A stretch of DNA of 64,000 nucleotides from Tetrahymena thermophila SB210 (GCF_000189635.1 NW_002476361.1:186001-250000); one strand, 5' to 3'; counted from the stretch's first letter, positions 27,901 through 42,988 are shown. The notes: generated by a model from the sequence alone, not told the origin. A program made the numbers and translations.

Positions 27901-30900
27901 TAAAGTCTTTGATATAGACAGTAAATTCATTTAAAATATCAAAAAAGTTTTAATAAAATTAATTTTTTTATTTAAGCATCTTCGTATAAGGGTTTAATGG
28001 TAAGAATAGAAGAAATTAATTAGTTTGCAGCAGGATCTCTTTTGACATTTGCATTTGATGATTGGGTGTTGCCAACTTCGACTAATTTATATACTGCTAT
28101 GGATATAGAGTTTAACTTTTTCATGGGTTGGACTGGATCTTAAACTTTAGAATATAATAGATATTATTTACTTCTCAAAGAAATGATTCTAATTGATGGT
28201 GTAAATAGCTAAATTTGGAATAATGCAAATATTGGTAATTATTTTAATTATATTATTTTTTTTATAATTTTTTTAAAATTCATAAATTAACAATTACTTT
28301 TTTAATACTTATATTTAGGTCCTTAACAACTAAATCCTCCTAATAGCTACCAATATGGTTAGTAAAATGTTGAATATGATAATAATGTAATAAATAATTG
28401 GCCTTAAACTACAACTGGGTATAACCCAATTTGGAATACTGCTGCTTCTCCTAATACTGCAGGCTAAAAGGTATATTAATTTTTTAGATAAAAAATATTT
28501 TAATTTGTTAAAAATAAGATGAGACTTATCTACTACCATGGCTTTGTTGGTGGAAACAACTATCCTGACACTCTAACATATTTTGATTCCAACGGATAAC
28601 TTACTCTTTTGTGGTTTAATAGACATACTAATTCAGCTTACATATCTGCCCCTAAATTTTAAGCAGCAACTACTTCTGTTACAATATCTATAAAGAATGC
28701 TGTAAATCCATACCCATACTAATAGAATAGTTGGAATTCAGATGGTAAAATAAATTACTAGTTATTTATGGGTTAATATTGGAATTTTGATGGTGATGGA
28801 TTCAGATAAACGAATATTGGTGAACTAGACCTATCTTCAAATGCTCAGTGGTCTTAGTATATAAGAACAGCCTCTCAGATATATATGGACATCAATAATT
28901 CAAACCTGGTATCAATTTGGATTTTTAAAAGCTTTTTCAATTATATATTCAATCTTTGACAAATTTTATTTAATAAATAGATTGATGTTGTGCCTACTTA
29001 CAGTTATGCAAGTGGATAATCTATTACTATGAGATTTAAAATCAAGAATTAAATGTCAAATGCTGATATGTTGAATTAGCAGATATCATATCTGTAATTC
29101 TCATTTACGGGAGGTGTTAAATTAATAAGAAAATGCTATATCCAAAGTCAAGGATAGAATAGCAATGTTTATATTTATAGATATGCAGAATGTGTCATAG
29201 GGTATAATGGTAATAATTATATTCTTACTTGGTATAATATTGCTTAATGGGATACAACACAACCTTATTTGATGTTTGTAGAAATGATTACTAATAACCC
29301 CACTATTGTTTACACTGTTTCTACTGTAGTTTCTAATGGAAATGTTGCTTTTTATAATTCATATACAGTTCCTTTTGCATAATTTAGTAGCAGTCATTTT
29401 AATTTTGCATATTATAGATTCACTGAAGCAAAATACATCCCAAATTATTTTGAGCTTTAAAATAGATAACTATATTCAAATTAAGCTACTTTAACAACTT
29501 GGAGATTAAGATTTAGATTTGTCTTAGATGTCACTTTAAGCTATGTACAAACTACTACTTATATAGATCCTATAACTAACGCTGATTATCTTCAGATAAT
29601 GTTCCCTCCTTAATAAGTAACTGCTTACATATAAACAGATCCTACTTAATGGCTTATGTGTTATTTCGTTCCAGAAATATCAATTTACGATAAGATAGGT
29701 ATGTATATATAAATAATATGCTATTTTATTTTTAGCTACCATAAAATAATCATATTTTAATATTAAATTTAATAGGTCTTCCATTCTATTCAAAATGTTA
29801 ATTAAATACAAGTGGATCACCTTACTATTATATTTTAACTGCTCCTCGTGATGTTTTGTAAAAAGGAGTATCATATTTAGTACACATAAGAGAAAGAAGA
29901 ATTTAAGGAGCATCTTTTAATCTTCCAGCTACTCCAACAAGATCAGAGTTTGTTTGGTAGTGTTATAGTCCTATCTCTACAACTAATCCTTCATATGATA
30001 CTTTTATAACAAAAATAACAAATAGATTTTTAAAGGCTAAGATTAACCACTTAACTACTACTTCTTTAGATTATGATGTAGCTGAAATTACATTTACACC
30101 TTCCTTCCCATTAAGTCAAAGTACTGAAACATATCTTCAAGTTGAAATAGATAGTATTTACTTTTAAGTAGCAGGACAGAACTTCGAAGACTTTGATATA
30201 AGAAATTCTTACAACCATGATGGCTTAGGAGAATTCATTAACGGTTAATCTTTCTCTTATCTAATGTATCCTGTTTTTCCTACAGGATATGCTATTGTAA
30301 ATTTCGGTCAGCATAGCAATTTCTTTGCAAATATAAGAATTATGCTTGTTTAAGGTTAAGACTTAGTTGCAGGAACATAATATATATTTAAAATACCTAT
30401 GGTCAGAAATCCTCTGCTTTAGCACACCTCACTATCATATAAAATATCTACAATATAAATTAACTCTATTGATTAGCGTGTGTTTACTTTGGAATAATAC
30501 TGGTTTATTAATCATGCATATGTTGATCCCGTTCATACTGATATGACTAGCGCCAACTTCCAAATGAATTCGATAAATAACTATGTATAGTAAAACACTA
30601 TGGATTTAAGTGTTAAATTCAATTATAATATTGCTTCACCTTAAAGAATATTATTAAAGTGGGATAATAACAATCCTAATTCAATTAATAGGCTTCAATT
30701 ATTGACTATCACTATTTCTGGCTGTATTGTTGAAGTATTCCCTACCATATATCTTATAATGATAACTCCTACAAGCTATTCTTCAAATGCATGGTCAGTT
30801 ATGAGTTTAGGAACCAATTTTATTTCAAATTATTATGTTACTGCTTATGGTTTCTGGTATGTATATATATGCAATAATTCTTTGACACAATATTTCTATA

Positions 30901-33900
30901 ATCCCACAAATTAGTGGTTGAAATAGCTTACAGATTTAAACCCAAAGAATTTCTAATATCTGGTAGGTTACTAAACAATTAATAGTGTGTGCCAATATAG
31001 ACTGACAATTAACACTCCTTAAACTATCCCAAGAGGAGGTTACATTTAAATAAACCTTTCAAATTAGTTAAGCTCATATGAAAATCTTTGCTACACATTA
31101 ACAATTTTCCCACTTATTGATCCTACATTACCTCAAAATGCTTTGTATGGTTCATTAAATTGCTAAAAAGCATCTAGCAATTCATATATTATTTCAGGTT
31201 TTGATTAATATAACTAAGCCACATAGATTAATGTTATCCTATATCTTAAGAATGTAAATAGCGGAGCTACTGTTAATATTTAAAGTGTAGCTATTTATGG
31301 TACATAAAATCCTGTAAATATTATAGCAACTTCTCAACCAGTTCCTTAAACTGTTGTGTATGCAAATAATCCTGGTATGATTTAATATGACATAATTGAT
31401 TACGTTACTTATCCTCTATATGCTAAAACCTGGCAAAGATTCGATTTCTTATTTATTCTTCGCTCCCATGATCTACGTAAATAAACTTTTTCTTATTAAA
31501 CTATTTATTTACTTTTTTATTTTAAAATGGAATAGTCATAAATCAAAATTTCCAACTCAAATTAACTCTTCCAACTGGCTGGTAAGTAGCTTCAGGAAGT
31601 AGAATTGACATCAAAGGAAGATACAAAGTTAATGATCCTTAATAATTCTAGTATAACACATATCCCGTTCCTCCTACTATTAATAAGGATTGGACAGCTT
31701 CAAAATACTCATCAGAACCAAATAAAATGGTATTTAATATTAATGTGGATACCCCTCTTCTATCTCATTACTCAATTCCAAAGTAAATTGAGTATATTTT
31801 CTCTGTCTAAACATAAAGAGCTGATATAGCTTTCAATGAAGGTCTTTATAATTAAGACTTTGGGCTTTATAATTTCTTCTTAGAAGCTTGGGATAATACA
31901 ACTCCTCCAGGTACACTTTTAGAAAGAACATACAATGAGGTTTATGTTCATCCTTCAGAAGATACTGCAGATACTTTTAGAGCATCAGTTTTAAATACTG
32001 CTGCTGGAGAAAAAACAATTATCAGATTTACGTTTACAATGAATTATAACTAAGCTTAACCAGGAGATTAAATATGGATTGAATTTTAAACATTTGACAG
32101 ACTCTATGCTGTTTTCAAAGATGATTTAGGTCTTGGTTTTTCTGATCCTATATCCTCAACAATAGGATGTTCAGAAAATACTGGTTTTAATTAAATATCT
32201 AGTAATAGATTAGTTTGCAATATTTTCAAAGGTAACCATGCATAAGACTATCCAAGAGGTAAACCAGCTGTGATTAAAATTCCTGTAAGTAAGAATATAA
32301 TAAAAGGTGAAAAAATCGATTTCTTTATTGCTTATATTGAAAACCCTCATATTGTAAATTAAGTTGCTGGTATAAAGCTAAGTATAAGAAGAAGCTGTAG
32401 AGATGATTATCCTGCTTTCCACTGTATTATGTATCATGCAGAACATCAGTATAGAACAACAAATCCTATCCCTTTATCCAGTTATCTAAATGCTGGTACA
32501 TTCACAGCAGTACCTAACACAGTTACCTTATCAGCATCTCATTTCTTTACTATAACTCCAACTCAAAATATTAATCCTCTATAATATATTTTGATATAAT
32601 ATCCTTCAAATCATATTAATAAAAACACTTGTACCACAACTGAAGGAATGTGCATAGAATTTCCTCAATATAACTGGGTAATTAATTAAATATATAAATA
32701 AAAGATTATATTTTTTAATTTTGAATCTTACTTCTACAAATAATTTATTATCAAAAAACCTTAAATTTGTTCAATAAATGTTAATTTTATATTAAATATT
32801 TTTAATTAATTGATAAATATTAGGTATTGTTCTAAACAAATGCAATCATAAATGCTAACGTATAAAGCTCAATTGAATTAGATAATATGATAAATGGTAT
32901 ATTCAGAAGAAATCCTATTCCTACAAATTATTTCTTACTATAGGTTTTTAGTGGTACTGGTATAATTTCTCAACCATTCAAGATTACTCATAATTACTAT
33001 GACTATTACATGATAAGTAATTAATTAAACCCATTTTTTATTTGTTTTATTTTTTTAAAAATTTTAAAAATAGATACTGTTGGTCAAGTACTGAACACTT
33101 AAACTTATGATCCTATTAGAGCTACAACTTCTTTATTTTTAAAGGAAGGATATTTAAATATAGCATAATTAGATGTATTAAATATGGATATAGAATCTCA
33201 AATAGCTTATTACAGATTAGAAAAACCTTCATAAATAAGCTAATATACTTTGAATTATTGTAATGCAACTCTGACTATAGTTCCACCTACTCAAAGAAAA
33301 CCCTATCCATTAAGATTCGATTGTGAGGTACACCCTCAATATATTCTTCTGATACGTACTCAGTATTTCCCTGATTGGACAACACCTTTTGCTACTTATA
33401 ACCTTCGTATCTACTTTGAATTTGTAATAGATAATTAGGTGCCTCCACAAGGAATACCTCCTGGTCCAGCAGATCCATTTTTATTCTATGGTTGTGTTTA
33501 TAGGTGTGAAGATCTTACAAGTCCATTAAATAACTTAGATTACTATCATGTCACAAAATCAATAATTCCATGGAGTATTTCCTACTACTAACAACCTGAT
33601 TTAAAGACAGCTGGTTTTTATACTTAATCTTTCAATGATAGATAAGCTTCAATAAATGATGATAATGTGAGCATTTATATGCTGATTAAACCAAATTCCA
33701 ATAGTTGTCCCATCACAACACTAGTTTTTACTATTTCAGATGATTTCATTTATCCTTAGGCTCTTTAATTAGATAGTTGTACTGTTTAAGGTATTTTTAA
33801 ATATAATATTAAATTCTAATTTTTACTCACTTTTTCAAAAAATAATCAAAAAACTAAGATATTATTTTTATTAAATAAAATTGTTTTAATTTTATAAAAG

Positions 33901-36900
33901 GCAAGAATACATTACAAGTAACAAGTTGTTCATTAGCTAGAAGAAATGGATAAACAACAGTTACTTTAACCCTAGCGTAGGCTCTAGGAACCCTTGCATA
34001 AATAATAACTCTAGCTGATTCAAATGGCAATAATTTGTTTACAGCTCCACCATACCCTGGAACTTATGTATACCCAGTAAAATTAGATATGTATTGTGGT
34101 GCATAATTAGCAGAAACATAATAAACAAATATTACTAATGTTAGAGGAGCAGAGATAAATATAGCTTATCTCAAAATTATAAACTCCCTTGATTCATTAG
34201 TTAACCAGCTTTATGATATCGAATTCTAAACGGGTTAATATGCCACTCCAATAGGTTATAATAGATAATCCTCTTCATCTATAATATCAAATAATTAAGA
34301 AGTATATAGTTAAATAAACATAGTATTTGAATGGAATGGTGATGGTTACACAATCCATCCTGGATATGCATAAGATCTTGGAATGAACTAATAAAGCGGA
34401 ACCGAAGTTGGGTGCGCAGTTAAATAAGGACTTACTATTAATAATGGTAATAGATTAATCTGTAAAATATATAACGGTAGTGGAGCAATCAACATGCCTT
34501 ACATTTAAGTGACAGGTTATGAACAGATACCTCCAAATACAAAAATTGTAACTAATAAATTTATTTATAAATAATTCTTTGTTTAAATTTTATATTTATT
34601 AATAGGGAATATTAATAACTAACATATAATCAATATCTTCTGGATTGTACACAACTGTTTAAGTAGGAGTATAAGTTGTAAATCCATAACTTAGCTCAAC
34701 GGCTTACTTCTATAATTTAAAAGCATATGTCCCAGATTTAACTACACCTCTTAACACTGTCACAACTAATTCAGCTACTTTAGTAGTAACTGGAAATAAC
34801 TAAGTTAACTCATTTTCGAACTATTAGTTCACTTTGTAGACAAACTCATAAATTATAAAAACTACCGATTATATTGGTTTTGCATTCCCTCCTAATTTTA
34901 TAAACACAATAAGTTATGATCCTTCACAAATAAGTTGCACTAATTGTGGTTAAATTTATGTATTCCCAGGATCTAGTATGATCTATATTCAACCAAATGC
35001 ACCAATTAGTCCATCAACAACTGTAACATATAATCTGAATGGAATTCCCAATCCTAATTACGCTATTTAAGGTAGCGTTAATGTTTAGGGATTTACTTTT
35101 ATTAATAGAAAAATAGATGGATATTACAATTCTTAGTTTAATGCTAATTTCGTCCCAAGTAACCAATTTACTTCTGCTATTGTAGAAGCTAGTTCATAAA
35201 TTGGAGGTGATACAGGTGTTACTTATACTTTTACTTTTGTCCTTGGGCATACAGTTCCCCCTAATGGATCTATTTCTATTGATTTCCCATAGGCTTTATA
35301 CAATAATCCTTAATAAATGGCAATACCATTAGATTGCTCTTTATAAGGAGACGTTTTTACTTAATAAAACTAATCTTATTGTAAATTTGTTTCTCCCAAT
35401 CGACTTGCTGTCATTCTTGTTAACACAAGTCTTTCACCTATTAACTCATATAAAGTAATACTTAAAGGAATAACAAATCCAAATATTAGCTACCAAAATT
35501 CATAAAGCTCCAATAAGTTCATTTTCTCTTCATAATTCAGTTAAAACCCTGTATTAAATCAAATAATTGCTTAAAACTCTGCTCCTCCTCCACTTTACTA
35601 CATAACATCTATTAAGAAGTGTAGTCTAAATGTAAATCCTTCGATAATTAATACTAAGCTAGAATCCTTCTATTCATTTAGCTTCCTTTGCTCTTCTTAT
35701 ATTAAATACAAAACAACTGTCTAAATAATTTTACCAAATGAATATAGAGTAGGAAATAGTATTATAGATTATACTTGCTCATCATTTGAACCTACTACTC
35801 TATATACTTCTCAATGTACTTTAAATGATGTGTAAGGGTAATGGGTATTATCAGCAACTCTGAGAAATATCACTTAATCATAACCTTTCACTATTAATAT
35901 TAAATTAAACAATCCATAAATACCAAATAGTGCTTATCCATTCTCTGCTTAATTCTATTCTTATAATAGCATGTATACATAAACAGATAACTCAGGAAAC
36001 TGTTATGCAAGTATAGTGTAGAATAGCTAATTAATTGATGGAAATAGTTAGGATTCAAGCAATTAGATAAGGTTATAAAATGTTCCTATAAATGCAGCCC
36101 TACCAGCTTTCTATATATTCTAAGTAAAAAAATAATATAAATTTAATTTTAAATGTGAATTTATTAAATATATCTTTTTTCAATTATATTTTTTTAATTT
36201 TTAAAAATAATAAACAAAAGACTCCTAATGTGAACAGCATTTAGAATATTGTATCAACTCAAATAATTTTCCCTAACTAATTTTAAGCCAGTTTAGGAGT
36301 TAATTTAAAATGTTTTATTTACTAGTCTAATGATGCTAATTATTAATTTGGTATTGAAAATATTCTTCAACTTAAGGTGAAAAACAGTTAAACTTCTTAA
36401 GCATTATTAAGTGTCCCTTGCTCAGTTATATTTGATTTCACAATAGGTATATTTAATAATTATTTTAATTACAAATATAACAATATTTGTTAAACAATAG
36501 AAATTACTGGGGTCACTAGTTTATTTAGTTCCTCTCAATTTGCTTGGAATTACATTTTAATTTAAAATGTATTTAATCCTGGTTAATTCTACCTTGATAA
36601 CTATCAGTAATTTTATTTTATATTGATTTCATTTTTAAATCCCCCTTCCTTCGCAAATTTCATAAAAATATTATATTTATATATAAAAAATAAAAACCAA
36701 GGATGCAGTTTTTAAATAATTGGTAATTATAATTTATTTATTTTAATAAAAATTTAGGATAACTCACAAATAAGGAAGTCTAGCTCTCTGGGTATTTTAT
36801 GGTCCTTTATATTACAAGATAACTGATGTACCTAAGCAGCTAGATATAAAGAATATTTACCCAACCAAGAATTCCACCTCTGTATACTCGCCTTATGTTT

Positions 36901-39548
36901 TCTAGACAGAGGTTATATATTGGTTGAAAACAAATATTAGAATGGGTATTATTGTAGATTTACCTGATTAGTTTGATATGTCATAATAATAAACAAATAT
37001 CACATGCTTTAGCTCTATTTCATAGTCTCTAAATGTTTAATGCAATTTATATAATAACACAATCTTAGCATAGAAAAATTTGACAACTATTGATGACATT
37101 TTGTAGATGCTTTATGTTGATTCACTAATAAATCCAAGTAGCGTAAATCCATGCTCAGATCCCAAGATTTAAAATCCTAATTTCTAAATCTCCTTAGCTG
37201 ATCTTTCTTCTAACGAAATTCTAGCAACTTAAGTAAATGTTTCTTTATTGTTTGAATTTATTATATTTTAATTCGTTCTTTTATATTATATTTATTAAAT
37301 TATTTTCAATGAATTTAATTTAGTTCTCTAATAAATAATTCTGCATTAAATATATTGATGATCTTCTCTATATTAAAATTAATGGGCCAAATGATGTCAC
37401 TATTGGATCATCATACAATTATCAAGTAAAATAAAAATATTATGAATATTTTCAAATAACTTTAAATAAATTTATTAATTTTAGATATAAATATAAAAAC
37501 CTGCTAATATTCTTAAATTAATTCCTACATACGATAACATTTAATTTGAACTCGTTCCTGATGTTTTCTTGTTCTAAAATTATTCTTTACCTGCTGTTTT
37601 AAACTTTAAGCTTAATGTTAAATCATCTGCTGTAGTAGGACCTTATGTTATAAGCTTAAAAAAATACGAAATTAGAAATGGTTATTATTCTCAAGCAGGA
37701 GATGAATATTAACTACCTCCAATTATAAAATTGAATGTTAATAATAATACTTCTCTTTAGAATCCAAACTTTGTAAACATTCAGTATTTCACTTAATATT
37801 CATTAGGTGGAGTTATTACAGCTTATGTAACTATTCCAAATCCCCCTGCTTAAAATATGTATCTTGTAATTGATGCCACTAACTCTACAGTAAAATATAT
37901 TTATATTAATATTTAAATTAATTTATTGTTTTAAATAAATAGAACGTGATTGTTAATCCAACTAAACTCTTGATAACTCCTTAAACCACATCCTTGAATT
38001 ATACAATATAGTTTAATTCTTCTAAGATTCTAGCTCCTGTACCAATTTACTATTCGCTTGTTTCAGACCAACCAATATATCATAAACTGAATACTAATGT
38101 GGCCTATCTTATTTCTACTTTAAGTGACTCCTAATAAGGTTTTAAGGTTGCTAAATTAGAGCTTACAAACAACTTACCAGATAGTTCTTATTACAAAAAT
38201 GATGTTGGTTAACAAATAAATTCAACCTAATACAATAATCCTAAAATTGCTCCACAAATTTTTAACATAACGACTGCAAATTTAACAGAAAATTCAGCCA
38301 CATTAAATATAATCACAAGTGAGACTTGCACGTTACAATACATGCTACTTTATAAAAACTCAATAATGCCTACTGCCCCACAGATCCTTTCTTAAGTATA
38401 TCCTAATGGAAAAATGTAAGGTACTGGCTCAGGATAATCAGATAAATACTTCCCAGAAGCAATTGATTATACAGCTTAAATTACTTTAAGTAACTTAAAT
38501 TTCTAGACATCATATGATATCTCTTTTGTATGCTTTAATGGCTTAGGATAATCAGATGTTGTTAGATATTAATTCACTACTTCTACACTACAAAGTGGAG
38601 CCATACTACATTTAACATTAACTCAAAACACAGACCCTACTCTTTTACTGTAATAACTTTCTGAAGCTTTAAGAGTTAATTTAAATGACTTAGCAATTAT
38701 TACCTCCGGCTAGATTTTACAAAACTAAGGAAACAGAACTTAAAATACATTATTCTCTTATGAAATTGCAATAGCTCCTCAGGCAAATGGTTTTGACATT
38801 TATTCTTATTTGTAAGATATGGTATCTTCAAACTAAGCCAACTTCTTAAGCTTAATGAAATCGTATGTAACAGGATTTTAAACATACAGAGTAGAACCCT
38901 TTGCTAGAAAATTTATGAATAGTATGTCATAAGTATAAGATATGATCCCAGTCATCTAAAATGTATAGTTCTATTCTCTTAACGTTTCAGTCAAAGCATG
39001 GGATAACTCAGTTGTCTATGGTATGGTTCTTTTAGATAATAACTAAACAGTAGTTTCTCAGCAAATTATCTTAGGATTAGATCAGACTAACAATCCAATT
39101 CCATAATATTGGTCAAATAGCGCAATTTCAAATAGTTCAAATTCTAACATAGCAAATCTCTACTTTGATAACCTTATGGATGGAACACAATATAGACTCT
39201 TCTTAACTGCTACAAATTATATGCCATTCTCATCAAATTTATACTACCGCTTACCAGATAATCAATATATCTCACTTAATTTTACAACTCCATTCAATTA
39301 CAGTAAATTATTTAAATTAAAATATTATTTTGCTATTAGAAATAGGAATTTATAATTTTTAAACTAAAATAAAAATTTAAACTTATTTTTTAATAAATTT
39401 AGATTTAAATAGATGTTAGATGCTTGATGAAGTAAGGTCATTTGACCCTAAGCTCTCATCAATTTTAGAGTCTAGATTTGAGACTGATGACGATTATGGA
39501 TATTGCATAAGCCAATTTATAAAAAATAAAACCTAATAAACTAATTGA
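12960..39548 (+). CDS. Giant secreted modular beta-rich protein, several dozen exons
   Basis: A 26.6-kb gene encoding roughly 7,000 residues. It starts with a signal peptide (MVRRILLFLSLLYNHLVDSQ), followed by tandem extracellular-type modules rich in Asn, Thr, Tyr, Pro and paired Cys. Modules recur with a GG/N-x-IxIxFP strand (GKVVINIFPKIP about 15.07 kb, GGRIQIEFPTVDP about 17.53 kb, GDQIWIEFQTFD about 32.07 kb, NGSISIDFPQAL about 35.26 kb). That strand is often followed by GC...NRLxCxI and then an IxNP element. The last part resembles fibronectin-III folds (for example KAWDNSVVYGMVLLDNN and YRLFLTATNYMPFSSN). The tail FETDDDYGYCISQF has no membrane anchor. Clear introns include 13438-13844, 14250-14300, 14391-14446, 14750-14943, about 21373-21796, 23037-23092 and 23266-23421, plus about 39303-39400 before the last exon. 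I estimate 35-40 introns; many boundaries are approximate. No internal TGA without a splice solution and no second signal peptide were found, supporting one gene. A surface-coat or adhesion role is inference. Confidence 0.78.
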
Positions 39549-40338
39549 TATAAATTTATTTTATCAATATTTTAATTCATACATTTATTTTATTGTTTAG
39601 AAATAAAAATTTTTTTAATAATTAGAATTTGTTATTAATTTAAGAAAAGAACAAATATATCAAACAAAATTAGTGTCTATATTTATTATTTTTGCAAGTT
39701 TGGTCATCTTCTAAAATAAATTTTTAGGAAAAAAAGAAATTTATACTTCAGAAGTTTTTATAATGCTAAAAAATAATTAGAAATTTTTTCTTACACTTTT
39801 AAATACCCCCGTTTAAAAATTGGTCTATTTTATTTTTGATTTAGAAGCAGGCTCTGTGTTACCAAATCACATGGGACCCCTATATTTATGAATTTATTAA
39901 GTAAATATTTTTTTTGAAATAAATTTATTAATCTTACATATAAAACTAAATTTATCAGAACACAATTTTTTTAATTATATAATTGGATTATAACAAAATA
40001 AATGAATATTTTATTAATATAAAAATGTATTGATAAATAAATAGAGATAATTAATTATTTTTAAGAGCATCTACCAAAATTAAATAAATAGCAATAGTTA
40101 TCTAATTTTTATAACTGTGATGCAAATGTTAATTATTTATTTATTATTTTAAATAGTCTTTTTCTGAAAATGTTTAAACTGAACACAAAGTATTATTTTT
40201 TATTTCCAATATTATTATACTTTTCAAACATGTGTTGTTTTTTTGATTAAATAGTTAATTATATTTTTTATACAATATTAATTAAATAATTTGCATAGAG
40301 TATAATTAATATAAATAAATTCTTTTTAAAGTAAAAAA
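39549..40338. other. Intergenic region between giant gene and LRR gene B
   Basis: About 790 bp of AT-rich DNA. It contains an isolated C-run near 39806 (ataccccc) and a short GC-richer patch at 39845-39885, but no exon, RNA gene or repeat that I can support. Confidence 0.55.
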
Positions 40339-42988
40339 ATGATCACCCAAAAATACTACTTTTCCAGCCTAGAAGATGTATACAACTTTTTCAATCAAAT
40401 TTAATAACTTAAATATTATTTTTTGTATAAAAAGTTTTTAAACTCTTCATTTTCACTTCATAATGATATTGAAATTGACCTAAGGTAGAAAAAAATATGA
40501 AAAAATACAATTTATTTTTAAATATGATTGATATTTATTGGTTGGTTTTTTTATTAATAGTTTTTTTATTTTAATTAAATATTCTAATACTTTAATATAA
40601 GTATTTGTACATTTATATTTAAAGCTAAAGCTAAATCAGTGAAAAAGGTTTACTAGATCTAGGCTCTGCTTTGAAAAATTGCACTAATCTCTCATCAATA
40701 ACCCTGAATTTAATGTAAATTAGCTTATTAAATAAAAGTCAAATTTTTAAATTAAATTTTAAACTAAATTATATTTGGTAAAATAAAATTATGACAAAAA
40801 ATTTTTAGCATTTTAAAGTTATTTCTTTAGTGCTTTTTTGGACTAAACACGTTATTAAAAAAATTAAATAGAAGCTAAATTAGTGATGAAGATCAAAAAT
40901 TGCTTATTTCTGCTTTAGACTTTAGTGCTAATCTTTAGAGATTAAAATTATATTTAGCGTAAAGAAGTCTTATATATTTTTTATATTTTAAAAAACTATA
41001 TTTGCACAAATTGAGATGTATGAGGGAATATATTTAATAAAATATAATTTCATGAAGAGTAATAGATTTTTAAAACTATTGTTTAAAATAAAATATTTTA
41101 TATTTAACCGCCTCCTGCCCCCTTAATTAAATTACTTTTTTTATTTGTTATTAGTAAGATTAAATGTAATTAATTTAATTAATAGCTATAATCAAATTTA
41201 TGATGAAAGTATTAAAGATTTGGGATTTGCTCTTAAAAACTGTAATCAACTTTCTACATTGACTCTCGATCTTAGGTAAAATTGCTTGTTAATCCATACT
41301 AACTAATTTGAATAATTTTTATTTACTAACAAATTCATATATATTATTCTTTTAAATTAGATTTTAGAATTTTAATATAGCCAATTATTAATGTTAATAA
41401 AAATTTTATTAAATATAAAATTAAAATAATAATACTTTTAAGAATTTAATTATTTTACAACTCCAAAAATAATTAATATATAATATAAAAATAGCTAAAA
41501 TCAAATTTTTGATGAAGGACTATCCATTTTAGGTTCTATCTTAGCTAATTTTTCTAATCTCTCTATATTGACACTTGATTTAAGGTGATTAAAGCTTATT
41601 TTTTCTCGATTTTTAACAAAATTAACATACAAATAACAATTAATATAATTATAGTTTAAATCAATTATTTGCTTATTTTTTAAAATAGACTTCTAATTTA
41701 TTTATGTATATATAATAGTGGTAATTAATTTAGTGATGAAGGTATTTTATAATTATGTTCTCCTTTATAAAACTGCACTAATCTCTAAAGTTTTATACTA
41801 GAACTGTAGTAAAATATTTTTTTAATGTTTATTACCTAAGGCTTACAATAAAAAATTACTTTCATTTTCTTTTTGTTATTATTTTTTATATTGAATAATT
41901 GCTTGCATAAAATTAAAGTGATAGTTAAATTGGGCCATAGGGTTCTTCTGATTTAGGAAATTCATTAATTAAATGTAAAAATCTTTAGAATTTAACCCTC
42001 AATCTTATGTAAAAAATGTTTTGCTTAAAAATCTTATGCATTTAAAATATTTTATTGGTTAGTCTGAATTAAAAAGAATTTTATAAATTTAATTATGCTT
42101 AACTATATGAATTTTATCAAAAATTTTTAATTTATTATTTAATTTACTTTAAATAATACAAATTTTTATTTAAATTATAGTCAAAACGAAATTGGGGATA
42201 TAGGTGCATTAAGCTTAGGTTAAGCTTTAGTTAAATGCAATAATCTATAAGTTTTGGCTTTAGACCTTAGGTAAAATTAATTTTTTTGCATTAATAAGAA
42301 GCTTTGGAAATAAAAATATTAAAGTTAATTAATTATTATTATATGAATTTAATAAAATATTTTATATTATTTTTTTACTGTTTATTGTTTGATAATGGTA
42401 TTTTTACTTTTAAATAACTTACAATTATTTATTCTCCATATTTCTTTATTAAATGTTAATCTTTTATTGTTTGAAAGTTATAATAATATAAGCTCTCAGG
42501 GTGCATTAGATTTAAGTTTTTCTTTATCAAACTGCTCTAATCTCTTCAAATTAATACTAAATCTTTAGTATATTCATATTTTATTTTATTTCATTCTTTC
42601 ACAATTTAATAAAATTAATTTATTCTTTCTTTATCTGACGACATTTTTATTAAATTTTATTTTCATATTACTTTTCTCTTTTAATTTTCTGTTTGTTTTA
42701 AAGATAAATATATCTACTTTTGATATGAAAAAGTTAAAACAAAGTAAGTGGAAAAGAAGCTTTAGATTTAGTATCTTCATTAGCAAAATGCACTAATCTC
42801 TTAAATTTGTCATTAAATCTTTAGTAAGAATATTAACTTTAATTAATTCTTTTCATATATTGTAAAGTGATATTTACTTACCTCAAATAATTTATAGATC
42901 TAATTAGATTGATGAGTCATAAAAACCCAAGATCTCAGTAGAAATTTTAAAATCAAAGAAATTAATAAATAAACATATTCATATTTGA
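40339..42988 (+). CDS. Leucine-rich-repeat protein B, one repeat per 90-nt exon
   Basis: Eleven exons: 40339-40484, 40625-40714, 40872-40958 (87 nt), 41186-41275, 41495-41584, 41719-41808, 41919-42008, 42181-42270, 42478-42567, 42734-42823 and 42898-42988. They sum to 1,044 nt, or 347 aa plus TGA. All ten introns are phase 2. Exons 2-10 each carry one LRR matching S-x-N-Q-I-x-D-E-G-x-x-x-L-G-x-x-L-x-N-C-T-N-L-S-x-L-T-L-D-L-R, for example ALKNCTNLSSITLNL, ALKNCNQLSTLTLDLR and LANFSNLSILTLDLR. The repeats are better preserved than in gene A. The N-terminus, MITQKYYFSSLEDVYNFFNQ, lacks a signal peptide. The last exon (SNQIDESQKPKISVEILKSK) has the same short capping form as in gene A. A cytosolic LRR solenoid mediating protein contacts is inferred. 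Confidence 0.88.
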
